From an uncultured bacterium (GTDB lineage: Bacteria; Hydrogenedentota; Hydrogenedentia; Hydrogenedentales; Hydrogenedentaceae), in contig CALLRP010000008.1 in the NCBI GenBank assembly GCA_938014335.1, positions 1-64,000 on the forward strand: DNA of 64,000 bases. The letters are read 5' to 3'. This document shows positions 54,038 through 63,257 of this stretch, piece by piece. How positions within the stretch are numbered: the first letter of the stretch is position 1; every line of letters starts with the position of its first letter. The notes below the pieces were generated by a model. The model was not told the origin of the DNA, ran no database searches, and was given only the letters and a program-made list of their open reading frames with translations. The translations under genes and the position numbers were made by a program.

Positions 54038-54808
54038 ATGGATATGAAATATGAAAGTGATGTGATAAAAAAAGGCAATGGAGAAAAAATAAGCATAATG
54101 TTCCCTCCCCTCCTTCGCCAGACAATTATCATGTCAGTTGTGTTATTGTTCGCCGTGCTTATCATCTCTATTGTATATCAAATATATGGTCCCTCTATTT
54201 TGCAACGGTTAGATGATAATGTAGGTGAGAATTTAATGAAGTTTGCACGAGCCTTAGAACAAAATAAAAATATAGAAGATGCGAAAAGAATTTATGAGAC
54301 CGCAACGCGTTCACGGTTTGCAGGTGAATTTAATCGAACCTATGTATTTTACCGCTTAGGCTATCTTTGCTGGGCAGATCAGGAATTTGAGAGGTCCGTA
54401 GAGTATTTGACACAAGCAGTCCAGTCAGAAAATCATCCTCAGATAAATGCGTATGAATTTTTAGTAGATTCCCTTCTCCGCCTCGGTAGACAGATGGAGG
54501 CTCTTCCCTTTGTAGAACAGTGGCTACAAAAAATTCAGAAGCGGGAAGACCTCGCCAATGCCCATTATTATCTGGGTCGCATTTATGACCTTTCAAAAGA
54601 CCCATCTAAAGCAGAGGAAGCATGGAATAAAGGTCATAAAATACTACCCGGAAGCAAGGCTTCCTTTGAACTGGCTTTTTATTACAAAAAACAAGGAAAT
54701 TGTAAAAAAGCAGTTTACTATGCGGAAGCAGTATTAAAAGCGGGACTCCTTCCTACACGCGAACCTGCTATAAAAAAACTTATATCTCAGTGTAATTCCG
54801 AAAAATAA
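54038..54808 (+). CDS. membrane-anchored TPR protein
   Basis: The 256 residues carry one transmembrane helix (about 30-50, 'TIIMSVVLLFAVLIISIVYQ') and then four or five TPR-like pairs ('RAYEFLVDSLLRLGRQMEAL'-type and 'HYYLGRIYDLSKDPSKAEEAW'). It probably sits in the inner membrane with its TPRs outside. It follows the Wzy-like gene by 16 bases and is the last gene of the operon, so it likely assists assembly of the polysaccharide machinery. No enzymatic motif is present. Confidence 0.7.
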   Translation: MDMKYESDVIKKGNGEKISIMFPPLLRQTIIMSVVLLFAVLIISIVYQIYGPSILQRLDDNVGENLMKFARALEQNKNIEDAKRIYETATRSRFAGEFNRTYVFYRLGYLCWADQEFERSVEYLTQAVQSENHPQINAYEFLVDSLLRLGRQMEALPFVEQWLQKIQKREDLANAHYYLGRIYDLSKDPSKAEEAWNKGHKILPGSKASFELAFYYKKQGNCKKAVYYAEAVLKAGLLPTREPAIKKLISQCNSEK

Positions 54809-54844
54809 AATCGATACACACAGAATTTTTATATTAAAAGTCTA

Positions 54845-55477
54845 CTATTGTGCTAATTTAAGCAAATTTTTGGGATATTTTTTATTCTTGTCTTTCTTTA
54901 TAGGAATACGGTCGCCGATATATTTTTCCTGCGCCTGTTCGATGTGTTTTATTGGTATCTGGCGGGATTTTTGTGCCTCTCTGCGGGCAGTCTGTATTTC
55001 TCTCGCTTTAGCAAGCCGTTCCTGCACTTTAGCATCGCTTTCTACTTGAACATGGTCCAACGCTACTAACATTGGGAAAGCAGGACCACTGCACATAAAT
55101 TCCGTTACATTTCTCCAAACATCGTCACCCTCTACCCATTTCGTTAATGCTGTTTTTTCTTGATAATATTTAGGTTGCTGAGGAGGACATGTAAATAAAA
55201 TACCCTTCCAAAAACTGTATAAAAATTCTGTTGACCCATTGCGTACTCCCCGTGCGGTTTCTACTGTGCCAAGTATAGGCGTGTTCATATTCCCCTCGAT
55301 AAATTTCTCTTTTGTCTGATGTCCAAATGCGGTGAGTCCCCGCCAAATCCATTTATAGGGTCGCAATGCAGGTTCCTCCGGATTCCCTAAAGGTCCTACA
55401 TATGCCGGCTCTATAGCAGATGCTGTTATTGTAATTATTAAACCCATAAAAAAGACAAACAAAGTAAACCGCATCAT
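54845..55477 (-). CDS. secreted protein, TIGR04073-like (exosortase-associated family)
   Basis: A signal peptide (ending near SAIEPA) precedes 'RPYKWIWRGLTAFGHQTKEK' and 'TARGVRNGSTEFLYSFWKGI'. This pattern is like the TIGR04073 family found in exosortase-bearing Lentisphaerota, Planctomycetota and Verrucomicrobiota. The 210-residue chain ends with a long charged helix (about 150-210). Two ATGs stand in tandem (55475-55477 and 55472-55474) after GGAG. It is convergent with the TPR gene and near the polysaccharide operon, but no exosortase or PEP-CTERM tail is in the window. The family call is from memory and moderately uncertain. Confidence 0.5.
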   Translation of the reverse strand: MMRFTLFVFFMGLIITITASAIEPAYVGPLGNPEEPALRPYKWIWRGLTAFGHQTKEKFIEGNMNTPILGTVETARGVRNGSTEFLYSFWKGILFTCPPQQPKYYQEKTALTKWVEGDDVWRNVTEFMCSGPAFPMLVALDHVQVESDAKVQERLAKAREIQTARREAQKSRQIPIKHIEQAQEKYIGDRIPIKKDKNKKYPKNLLKLAQ

Positions 55478-55628
55478 TTCAGGATCTCCTGATTAAAAAT
55501 TTCAATAATCCAAATTAGTATTCTTTGTAGTATAATAAAGGATTATTTTAACACAATACCAATTTATTTTAAAATACTTTACAATATTTTGACAAATAAT
55601 AAATATTAATATATATTGGAGTAGTTTT

Positions 55629-56582
55629 ATGTATCGGCCGGAAGTAAAGATTTTAGATGTGACCATTCGGGATGGGGGACTAATGAATAATTGGGATTTC
55701 CCAAAAAGCATGGTCAAAGAGGTTTTTTATGGTTTAGCGGAAGCAGGAGTAGATTATGTAGAATTGGGATACCGTGCCGATAAACGCGTTTTTTCTCCTG
55801 ATGAGTTTGGGCCTTGGCGGTTTTGTGATGAAGAAGACCTCCGCGATGTAGCTTACGAATGTGCTACGAAAATAGCGGTGATGTGTGATGTGGGCAGAAC
55901 CCATTTAGATGATTTCATCCCCAAATCCGAAAGTATTATTTCCATGATTCGTGTAGCATGTTATGTCCCCGAAGTGGACGAAGGATTAAAAATTGCAAAA
56001 TATATGAAAGAGTTGGGATATGAAGTCAGTTTAAATCTAATGGCGGTCTCTACAGTGGAAGAAAATCTAATTAATGAGGCTTTGAAAAAGATAGCTCAAT
56101 CAGATGTAGACCTGGTTTACATTGTGGATAGTTTTGGCTATTACTATTCGGAACATATCCGTTATTTGACAGAAAAATATATTCATGCCCTTCCGGGAAA
56201 AGCCATTGGGATACATACACACAATAATCGTCAATTAGCTTTTTCAAACTCAGTAGAAGCGTTATTGGCAGGGGCACAGTTCGTAGATTGTAGTTTATAC
56301 GGTATGGGCAGAGCGGCAGGAAATTGCACAACGGAGCTCATGCTCAGTTTTATGGAAAACCCGAAATACGATTTAAGACCTGTTTTGGATTTAATAGAAA
56401 AGTACTTTGTAAAATTGAAAGAAGACCTGAAATGGGGCTATGAATTGCCTTACCTCGTAACGGGGGTATTGAACCAGCATCCCAGAACCGCACTGGCGTA
56501 TATTAAAGAACAAGGACAGGGTTCCCAACGCAGTCTACGCGATTTTTACGAGTCGCATATTCGTCAAGTAAAATCTAAATAA
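55629..56582 (+). CDS. HMGL-like aldolase/acyltransferase (4-hydroxy-2-oxovalerate aldolase-like)
   Basis: The 317 residues form a HMGL-type TIM barrel. 'LDVTIRDGGLMNNWDF' carries the metal-binding Asp and Arg, 'GVDYVELGYRA' follows, and 'GIHTHNNRQLAFSNSVEALLAGA' supplies the paired histidines. The group includes 4-hydroxy-2-oxovalerate aldolase and related enzymes often found in polysaccharide or lipid loci. The chain is shorter than citramalate or isopropylmalate synthases and lacks their dimerisation domain. ATG 55629 follows GGAG at 8 bases. rarA follows, separated by 32 bases. The reaction (aldol cleavage or condensation) cannot be fixed by eye. Confidence 0.75.
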   Translation: MYRPEVKILDVTIRDGGLMNNWDFPKSMVKEVFYGLAEAGVDYVELGYRADKRVFSPDEFGPWRFCDEEDLRDVAYECATKIAVMCDVGRTHLDDFIPKSESIISMIRVACYVPEVDEGLKIAKYMKELGYEVSLNLMAVSTVEENLINEALKKIAQSDVDLVYIVDSFGYYYSEHIRYLTEKYIHALPGKAIGIHTHNNRQLAFSNSVEALLAGAQFVDCSLYGMGRAAGNCTTELMLSFMENPKYDLRPVLDLIEKYFVKLKEDLKWGYELPYLVTGVLNQHPRTALAYIKEQGQGSQRSLRDFYESHIRQVKSK

Positions 56583-56614
56583 AGATGATAAATTATTGTA
56601 TTTTACAAAACTAA

Positions 56615-57967
56615 ATGATGGATAATTTATTTGAGAAATCAGAACCGAGGCGGTCCTCTGCTCATGTGCCATTAGCACGCAGGGTTACTCCTCGCACCAT
56701 AGATGAACTGGTGGGACAGGATGCAATATTGGGGCCGGGCAAGGCTTTGCGCCGTGCGATTGAGACAGACAGCCTCACTTCTTTGATTCTCTGGGGACCA
56801 CCGGGAACAGGAAAGACTGCTCTGGCACGAATTATTGCCCGAAACACCCAATCGTATTTTGAACCGATTAATGCAGTAACTTCCAATGTTCGCGAGTTGC
56901 GGACGGTATTAGAAAAAGCGCGATTTCGTTTACAAAAGGAACAACGACGAACGATCTTATTTATTGACGAAATACACCGTTTTAATCGCACCCAGCAAGA
57001 TGCATTGCTTCCCGATGTAGAAATGGGGCATGTAATACTGATTGGTGTTACCACTGAAAATCCGTATTTTAGTGTAGTTTCCCCTTTGCTTTCGCGTTCA
57101 CAGGTGTTCCACTTTGAACCACTTAGTGAGGAGAATATCTTTCAGATTTTACGCCAGGCACTTCGACATCCCAATCGGGCTTTTCAAGACTATGAAATTA
57201 ATATTGATGAAGATGTATTACGATTTATTGCACGATATGGGGAGGGCGATGCGAGACGAGCCCTGAACGCATTGGAACTTGCAATGCTCACAGCACAGAA
57301 GAATGAAAAGAAAATTCATATTGATTTAGCATTGGTACAGGATTGTGTTTCGGAGAAACTTTTACATTATGACAAGACCGGTGATGAACACTATGATATT
57401 GCTTCCGCATTTATAAAAAGTATTCGGGGTAGCCATCCCGATTCTGCTTTGTACTGGATGGCACGCATGTTAGAAGCGGGGGAACCTCCCCGTTTTATTG
57501 CTCGCCGACTTTGTATCTCTGCAGCGGAGGATATTGGCAACGCAGACCCGATGGCTCTGGTGGTTGCCGTTTCTGCATGGCAGGCTACAGAATTTATCGG
57601 CATGCCCGAAGCACGGATAATCCTGGCTCAAGCAGTAACTTATCTCGCATGTGCTCCGAAAAGTAATTCCGCCTATGTAGCCATTGAAAAGGCGATAGAG
57701 GCTGTTAAGCAACAAACTACGGTTCCCGTTCCGCAGGCACTTCGGGATACTCATTATCGTGGAGCAGAGATATTAGGGCATGGAATGGGCTATCAATATC
57801 CACACGATGCGGAAGAAGGATATATCCCTCAGGATTACGGTTTACCACGAGGCATCTTTTACCAACCTTTACCCCGTGGTATAGAAAATCTGTTTCTGGA
57901 ACGGTTGAAGCATTGGGAAGAAATGGATAAACAAGCAGGTATCAAGCAAAAAGAACAAAATGAGTGA
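56615..57967 (+). CDS. rarA: replication-associated recombination protein A (MgsA/RarA) AAA+ ATPase
   Basis: RarA is a clamp-loader-like ATPase acting at stalled replication forks. Walker A is 'GPPGTGKTALARI', Walker B is 'ILFIDEIHRFN', and 'LVGQDAILGPGKALRRAI' precedes them as in the family. The C-terminal tetramerisation domain ends with 'YQYPHDAEEGYIPQDYGL' and 'FYQPLPRGIE', which are diagnostic. The 450-residue length is standard. The stop overlaps the start of the thioredoxin-like gene by 8 bases. ATG codons at 56615 and 56618 are both possible starts. Confidence 0.95.
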   Translation: MMDNLFEKSEPRRSSAHVPLARRVTPRTIDELVGQDAILGPGKALRRAIETDSLTSLILWGPPGTGKTALARIIARNTQSYFEPINAVTSNVRELRTVLEKARFRLQKEQRRTILFIDEIHRFNRTQQDALLPDVEMGHVILIGVTTENPYFSVVSPLLSRSQVFHFEPLSEENIFQILRQALRHPNRAFQDYEINIDEDVLRFIARYGEGDARRALNALELAMLTAQKNEKKIHIDLALVQDCVSEKLLHYDKTGDEHYDIASAFIKSIRGSHPDSALYWMARMLEAGEPPRFIARRLCISAAEDIGNADPMALVVAVSAWQATEFIGMPEARIILAQAVTYLACAPKSNSAYVAIEKAIEAVKQQTTVPVPQALRDTHYRGAEILGHGMGYQYPHDAEEGYIPQDYGLPRGIFYQPLPRGIENLFLERLKHWEEMDKQAGIKQKEQNE

Positions 57968-58553
57968 ACCACAAAATAAAAAAACGGCATGGAAACCTTT
58001 TTTATTGGGCTGCCTCTTTGGGGTTCTAATTACAATATGGGTCACTATTTCAGGAGTAGTAGTTGGAGCAAAAACCTTAAAATTCTGGATAGCCAAAAAA
58101 GAAGTAGCTTCCTTAAAGATTCCCAAAATACAAACCTCTCACCTTTTTGACTATTCTGCATCTGCAATAGATATAGATGGAAAAGAGATTCCATTCAGTC
58201 ATTTCCGGGGAAAACCCATATTTATTCTGGTGTGGCATCCGGAATGTGTCCATTGCCTTTCCACATTGATGACTGTCCAGCCTCTTTCCGATTCTATAAA
58301 GGACTTTGATATACCTGTGCTGGCATTGACGGAGGGAAAAAAGGAAGATATTGTGAAAGTCCAGGAAGAATTGAAAATTACAATACCTGTTCTGATAGTA
58401 AAAAAAGATTTTTTAAGGTCATTGTGTGGGGATAATGTTCCTTGTGGTTTGATTGTAAATTCACAGGGAGAGATTGTTTATACTCATGTAGGTAGTGCCA
58501 ATTGGGGTGATACAGAAATTGTGCAATATTTTATGAATTTGATGGGAAAGTAA
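57960..58553 (+). CDS. membrane-anchored thioredoxin-like (TlpA/redoxin) protein
   Basis: A transmembrane helix lies at about residues 13-37 ('FLLGCLFGVLITIWVTISG'), followed by a thioredoxin-fold domain (~65-197). 'GKPIFILVWHPECVHCLSTL' contains a Cys96-Val-His-Cys99 redox motif at the position of TlpA/ResA-type CxxC. 'CGDNVPCGLIVNSQGEIVY' holds further cysteines and the cis-Pro strand region. The topology places the domain outside the cytoplasm, so it likely acts in disulfide reduction or isomerisation. It is translationally coupled to rarA, an odd pairing likely driven by position only. The partner substrate is unknown. Confidence 0.75.
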   Translation: MSEPQNKKTAWKPFLLGCLFGVLITIWVTISGVVVGAKTLKFWIAKKEVASLKIPKIQTSHLFDYSASAIDIDGKEIPFSHFRGKPIFILVWHPECVHCLSTLMTVQPLSDSIKDFDIPVLALTEGKKEDIVKVQEELKITIPVLIVKKDFLRSLCGDNVPCGLIVNSQGEIVYTHVGSANWGDTEIVQYFMNLMGK

Positions 58554-58560
58554 GGTTGTA

Positions 58561-58597
58561 CAGTCCAACGGGACAGACAGGTCCAACGAGTCCGACT
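58561..58597. repeat. GTCCAAC/GTCCGAC 9-mer array between convergent genes
   Basis: Four 9-base units in a row (58562-58597: AGTCCAACG, GGACAGACA, GGTCCAACG, AGTCCGACT) occupy the gap between the thioredoxin-like gene and xerC. Units 1, 3 and 4 are close relatives, and unit 2 is diverged. The same kind of 9-mer occurs at 45258-45286, also between convergent gene ends. Confidence 0.6.
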
Positions 58598-58599
58598 TT

Positions 58600-59541
58600 T
58601 TACGCGTGGGGGTGTGTTTTTAAATAGACTTCGCGAAGGTGCTCAATACTAACATGCGTATAAATCTGTGTAGTGGATAGTTGCTCATGCCCTAAAATTT
58701 CTTGGACCACACGCAAATCCGCACCTCCGTCCAACATATGTGTAGCAAAACTGTGTCGGAGAGTATGGGGGGAAATGTCATCACGGTAGGGCAATACCTT
58801 ACGTGCATATTTCTCAACAATTCGCTGGATACTCCGTGTAGTTAATGGTCCACCCCGCGCATTAACAAAAACAATAGTATGTGTCGGATTGCCTAATTCG
58901 GAACGAATCAGTAGATAGTTGAAAAGGTATTGTTTTGCATACGAACCTAAGGGGACAAGCCGTTCTTTCCGTCTTTTACCAAATACACGCACAAGCCCAG
59001 AAGCCATGTCAAGAGAAGAAATAGTAAGTGTGGCACATTCATTAGCACGCATACCCGTAGAATAAAGAACTTCCAGCAGGGCACGGTCACGCAGAGATAT
59101 TGGGTCTTCGCCTTCGACCGCATTGAGCAATTTCAAAACCTCATCCACAGAAAGCACTGCGGGAAGATGGCGACGCTGTTTCGGTGTTCGCGTTGTAAGT
59201 GCCGGATTATTTTCCAGCATTCCCTGTCTCACAAGAAAACGATAAATGGTTTTTAATGCAGATAGTTTTCTCGAAACGGTTTTTACAGACCCGCCCGAAC
59301 TCTGCACATGAGCAAGAAAAGAGCGGAGGTCGTTTTTAGTGACTTTTTTTAAGGTTTCAAGGTCTGCGGTAACCCGCTGTTTTCGTGTCTCTTCCGCATC
59401 AGGGGCAAAAGCGTTCCCTTTATTCTGGATAAAATCACAGAAATGTTCTAAATCGCACTCATAAGCTCTGATGGTATGTGTAGAAAGTCCCCGTTCTACC
59501 CGCAAGTGTTCAAAAAAATATTCCAGAGAAGCATCAATCAT
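58600..59541 (-). CDS. xerC: tyrosine recombinase XerC/XerD
   Basis: The 313-residue protein has the N-terminal SAM-like core-binding domain ('FFEHLRVERGLSTHTIRAY') and the C-terminal catalytic domain. The active-site set is complete: Arg165, Lys189, His259-x-x-Arg262, His285 and the nucleophile Tyr294. Length and gene order (immediately downstream of topA) fit XerC, which resolves chromosome dimers at dif, better than a phage integrase. About 25 residues (~45-70, charged, 'EETRKQRVTADLETLKK') form an insertion longer than usual between the first helices. No dif-like site was recognised. XerC versus XerD is not decided by sequence alone. Confidence 0.9.
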   Translation of the reverse strand: MIDASLEYFFEHLRVERGLSTHTIRAYECDLEHFCDFIQNKGNAFAPDAEETRKQRVTADLETLKKVTKNDLRSFLAHVQSSGGSVKTVSRKLSALKTIYRFLVRQGMLENNPALTTRTPKQRRHLPAVLSVDEVLKLLNAVEGEDPISLRDRALLEVLYSTGMRANECATLTISSLDMASGLVRVFGKRRKERLVPLGSYAKQYLFNYLLIRSELGNPTHTIVFVNARGGPLTTRSIQRIVEKYARKVLPYRDDISPHTLRHSFATHMLDGGADLRVVQEILGHEQLSTTQIYTHVSIEHLREVYLKTHPHA

Positions 59542-59574
59542 AATGGTTTATTCTACCAGCGATTGATTATAACC

Positions 59575-61986
59575 TCAAATTTCTTGTGCATCATCGGCCT
59601 CTTCGATAGCAACTTGATGCTTACATTCAGGATTAGGACAAACTTGAAGTTTTTTACCTCCGCGTTTCTTTTGTAGCAGTGTCCAAGAGTGATTACATTT
59701 TGGGCAGGGAGTATTTCTTTGTATTTCGCCGTTTAGAATAACCTGACAATCGGGATATTTGGAACAACCTAAAAATCGCCCACGCCTGCTCATGCGATAT
59801 TGTAGTTTTCCATCGCATCCTTTTCGTGGGCAGTTAATATTTAAATCCATTGGTTTCGTAAACCGACATTTAGGGTATTTTTCACAGCCATAAAACTCTT
59901 CGTTATTCTTTGATTTTCGGATAACAAGATTTGCACCACATTTGGGACATTTCTCATCCGTTTTTTGAGGTTCCTGTGAGATAATTTGCGATAATTCCCC
60001 ATTTTCATCGAAGGAGAATATAGATTTACAGTCAGGATAGCCTGAACATAAAAGTATCGGTCCCGATTTACTATAACGAAGATTTAAAGGTTTTTTACAA
60101 TTAGGGCATGTTTTATCTGTCTTACGATTTAAAACTTTGGGCAATGACTTGATAAACTTACATTCTGGATAATTTGGACAGGCAAGGAAGAAACCATATC
60201 TCCCTTCACGAACTTCGAGTACCGTTCCACACTTTTCACAGACAACATCTTTGCCAAAAATTTCACGAACAATGTTTTTCTGTGCCTCGGTAAGGTCATT
60301 TTGAAATGCGTTATAAAAATCCTTTAATAAATTTTGCCATGTCATTTTTCCATCTTCAATCTCGTCCAAATCCTCTTCCATTTTGGCTGTAAACCCATAG
60401 TCTAAAATATCAGGAAACAATTGAACTAATAGACGGTTTACTTCTTCCCCCAATGGCGTAGGTTTTAATCTTCCCTTTTCACGGACAACATACCCACGGT
60501 CCCGAATGGTTTTCATTGTCGGGGCATAAGTACTGGGTCTACCAATTCCTTTTTCTTCTAATGCACGAATAAGACTTGCTTCGGTATATCGTGCAGGAGG
60601 TTTTGTAAAGTGTTGCAACCCTTGAAAATCCTTTCCTTGCAAAGTCTCATTTACCTGAAGTGCCGGTAATTTCTGTTTGCCATTCTCCTCATCGCCATTC
60701 GTATCTTCTTGAGTTTCCTCATAGATAATTGTAAATCCGTCAAAAACAAGGGTGGTATCCGTTGCACGGAAGATAAACTTCTTCTGTTCCCCTTCAACTT
60801 CTACTGTAAGTTGTTTATAAATAGCCGGTGTCATTTGTGAAGCAAGGAAGCGCTGCCAGATGAGGGTATAAAGCTTATATTGGTCCTCAGATAAGTAGTT
60901 TTTTACCTCTTCAGGGGTTCGGTTCGTTGAGGTGGGACGAATAGCTTCATGCGCATCTTGAGCCCCTTTCTTGGAGCGGTAGTAAGGGGGCTTTTCAGGT
61001 AGATATTTCTCACCATACTTCTTATTAATAAAATCCCGCACTTCAGAGATAGCATCGGGTTCGATGCGAAGCGAGTCTGTTCGCATATATGTAATTAAAC
61101 CTATCGCCCCTTCTTCTCCTAACTCGATACCTTCATAGAGGTCCTGAGCCAGTCGCATGGTATATTCCGGTGCAAAACGGAGTTTGCGTGATGCTTCTTG
61201 TTGGAGGGTACTTGTGATAAACGGCGGGAAAGGATTTTTACGCACCTCTTTTTCTTCAATACTATCTACACGATAGTTCAATATATTTCTTAATTGAGAG
61301 ATAATTTTGTGTGTTTCTTCTTCATTGGCTAATTGAGGTTCTGTATTTTCTATCTTCACAAGTTTTGCAGAAAAAGTTTCCCCATTTCCTTTGGCAAAAG
61401 TTCCTTCAATCGTCCAGTATTCCTGAACAACAAAATTTCGAATTTCTTCTTCTCGTTCGCAGACCAGCCTCACGGCTACCGACTGAACGCGTCCCGCACT
61501 CAACCCTTTGCGAATAGACCATTGCACTAATGGGCTAAGCTTATAACCCACAAGTCGGTCTAAAATTCGCCGAGCCTGTTGAGCATTTACAAGATTTATA
61601 TCTATCTCACGTGGATTTTTAACTGCTTCGCGAATAGCTTTTTCCGTAATTGCATTAAAGGTAATTCGTTCCACCGGTTTTTTAGTGGGGCGAAGTATTT
61701 CTGCAATATGCCAACCAATGGCTTCTCCTTCTCGGTCCGGGTCGGAGGCAATAATTACTTTTTCTGTTTTTTCTGCTTCTTTTTTAAGTTGGCTAACTAC
61801 TTTCTTTGATTTGGGGAGTATGGTATATTCTGGCAAGAAATTATTTCGAATATCCACACCTAACCGTTCCTGAGGTAAATCACGAACATGCCCGTAACTA
61901 GAAACTACATGGTAGTTCTTACCCAAATATTTATTAATAGTTCGTGCCTTTGCAGGGGACTCTACAACAACCAGATATTTACTCAT
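59575..61986 (-). CDS. topA: DNA topoisomerase I
   Basis: TopA relaxes negative supercoils. The 803 residues begin with the TOPRIM domain ('VVESPAKARTINKYLGKNY', DPDREGE at ~82-88) and contain the catalytic Tyr300 in 'LITYMRTDSLRIEP'. Five C-terminal four-cysteine zinc modules (from ~590 to 795, each with Cys-x2-Cys ... Cys-x-Tyr/Pro-x-x-Cys) extend beyond the usual three or four. ATG 61986 has GGAG at 8 bases. xerC begins 33 bases after its stop, and a DUF494/Smg-like gene lies upstream, reproducing the common smg-topA-xerC order. Confidence 0.95.
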   Translation of the reverse strand: MSKYLVVVESPAKARTINKYLGKNYHVVSSYGHVRDLPQERLGVDIRNNFLPEYTILPKSKKVVSQLKKEAEKTEKVIIASDPDREGEAIGWHIAEILRPTKKPVERITFNAITEKAIREAVKNPREIDINLVNAQQARRILDRLVGYKLSPLVQWSIRKGLSAGRVQSVAVRLVCEREEEIRNFVVQEYWTIEGTFAKGNGETFSAKLVKIENTEPQLANEEETHKIISQLRNILNYRVDSIEEKEVRKNPFPPFITSTLQQEASRKLRFAPEYTMRLAQDLYEGIELGEEGAIGLITYMRTDSLRIEPDAISEVRDFINKKYGEKYLPEKPPYYRSKKGAQDAHEAIRPTSTNRTPEEVKNYLSEDQYKLYTLIWQRFLASQMTPAIYKQLTVEVEGEQKKFIFRATDTTLVFDGFTIIYEETQEDTNGDEENGKQKLPALQVNETLQGKDFQGLQHFTKPPARYTEASLIRALEEKGIGRPSTYAPTMKTIRDRGYVVREKGRLKPTPLGEEVNRLLVQLFPDILDYGFTAKMEEDLDEIEDGKMTWQNLLKDFYNAFQNDLTEAQKNIVREIFGKDVVCEKCGTVLEVREGRYGFFLACPNYPECKFIKSLPKVLNRKTDKTCPNCKKPLNLRYSKSGPILLCSGYPDCKSIFSFDENGELSQIISQEPQKTDEKCPKCGANLVIRKSKNNEEFYGCEKYPKCRFTKPMDLNINCPRKGCDGKLQYRMSRRGRFLGCSKYPDCQVILNGEIQRNTPCPKCNHSWTLLQKKRGGKKLQVCPNPECKHQVAIEEADDAQEI

Positions 61987-62145
61987 CTTTTAACTCCATT
62001 ATATTTTCAATTATGAACGGTATATTTTTTTAAATCTTTCTCTCCGTAATCAAATCTATTTTTACTAAATATTCAGTGGACCAATCAATCCTTAACTCTT
62101 TTTCCACACAATTTATTTCCTGCACAGAAACAATGAAAAAAAATA

Positions 62146-62634
62146 TTACATAAATACAGAATCATCACCCACTGCTACAGCAGTAATCATTTTCAGCGTT
62201 TCAATAGGATATCGTCCCGCAAGAACTGTCTCGATTATTTCCACTAATCTTTCTAAATCTACCCTCCCGCGAACATTATCCATCTGCTCAAGAATTATAA
62301 TCCTATCTATAGGAGAAAGCATCTGGTAATAATGCAATCGTTGCAGGGCACAATAAGCCTCATCCGTCAATCGCAATCTATCATTTTCAGGAAGATAAAA
62401 GGTCGTGGGAACAAATTTGGGAAAATTTAATGCCTTTAATTTTTTCGTCCCTTTTCGTTTTTCCCAGACTCTATTCAAAGCACTTTCTATATCCGAAAGG
62501 TTATACCCCTGTCGGCTTAGTTTTCTTCGGATAACGGTCTTAGAGACTTTCTCTGCACGACTTTCCTTGATTAGCGACCATATTTTATCTTCAATTTTCT
62601 TAATTTCTGAATTCATAGGCAATTTAAAAAACAC
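62146..62634 (-). CDS. DUF494/Smg-like protein
   Basis: The 162 residues resemble the Smg family: an N-terminal helical half ('KTVIRRKLSRQGYNLSDIESALNRVWE', with the helix-turn-helix pattern of Smg), a linker, and 'RLTDEAYCALQRLHYYQMLSP' followed by 'VDLERLVEIIETVLA'. In many proteobacteria smg lies next to topA, as here. The start is uncertain: GTG 62634 has no good ribosome-binding site; ATG 62616 gives 156 residues. Function in this phylum is unknown; the domain likeness and gene order are the evidence. Confidence 0.55.
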   Translation of the reverse strand: MFFKLPMNSEIKKIEDKIWSLIKESRAEKVSKTVIRRKLSRQGYNLSDIESALNRVWEKRKGTKKLKALNFPKFVPTTFYLPENDRLRLTDEAYCALQRLHYYQMLSPIDRIIILEQMDNVRGRVDLERLVEIIETVLAGRYPIETLKMITAVAVGDDSVFM

Positions 62635-62753
62635 CCAGTTATTTTATTGTGGTTTATCATGATATTTAAATTATAAATTTACCCATTATTAAAAATCAAT
62701 AAGTGAGTAGAAATATGAATCTACGAAAAGTGCTACAACAATTTAGTCATGTC

Positions 62754-63257
62754 CTAAGGCATGATGTCATCCATGTAACGGGCTTTCTTTTTTTCTATTT
62801 CCTCACGGATAGCACTTTGTTCCTTTAATCGTTTTTTTGCCCTTTTTGACTTGACAGGCCCCAAAACAGGGGGGCGGAACCGGATAACCAGTAAAATTAT
62901 AATTATCACGAAAACGATTTCAACATAAGCAACCCATTTGGGGATATAGGCTTCTAAATTCCAGAAGTCGAAAAGGGGAGTAGCCCAATCAGGGACTTCT
63001 GCAGGAGTTCCATCTTCACGGAGTGCTTTCATACTGGTATTAACCTTAAACCAGACCACCAAAGCTACAAACATATGCATAATAATATGCATAAAGATAA
63101 GATAAATTGTGGTTTCAATAGTATAAAAGATGAAAGGAAGTGACCATTTGCGTGTAACGATAACAATTGGAATTAAAACAACAAGGGCAATAGCATAAAA
63201 TTTCCAATTATCTTCAAAATGTCCAAAGATAAGGTTATAGAACTCTGTGAATGTCAT
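62754..63257 (-). CDS. hypothetical membrane protein
   Basis: The 167 residues show three hydrophobic segments (about 18-34 'FYAIALVVLIPIVIV', 45-70 'TIYLIFMHIIMHMFVALVVWF', 110-126 'VEIVFVIIIILLVI') and a basic C-terminal tail (about 130-167, Lys/Arg/Glu-rich). The charges suggest a cytoplasmic tail. No family is recognised. It lies between dapA and the smg-like gene in the same direction, with gaps over 100 bp on both sides, so it is likely transcribed separately. Confidence 0.55.
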   Translation of the reverse strand: MTFTEFYNLIFGHFEDNWKFYAIALVVLIPIVIVTRKWSLPFIFYTIETTIYLIFMHIIMHMFVALVVWFKVNTSMKALREDGTPAEVPDWATPLFDFWNLEAYIPKWVAYVEIVFVIIIILLVIRFRPPVLGPVKSKRAKKRLKEQSAIREEIEKKKARYMDDIMP

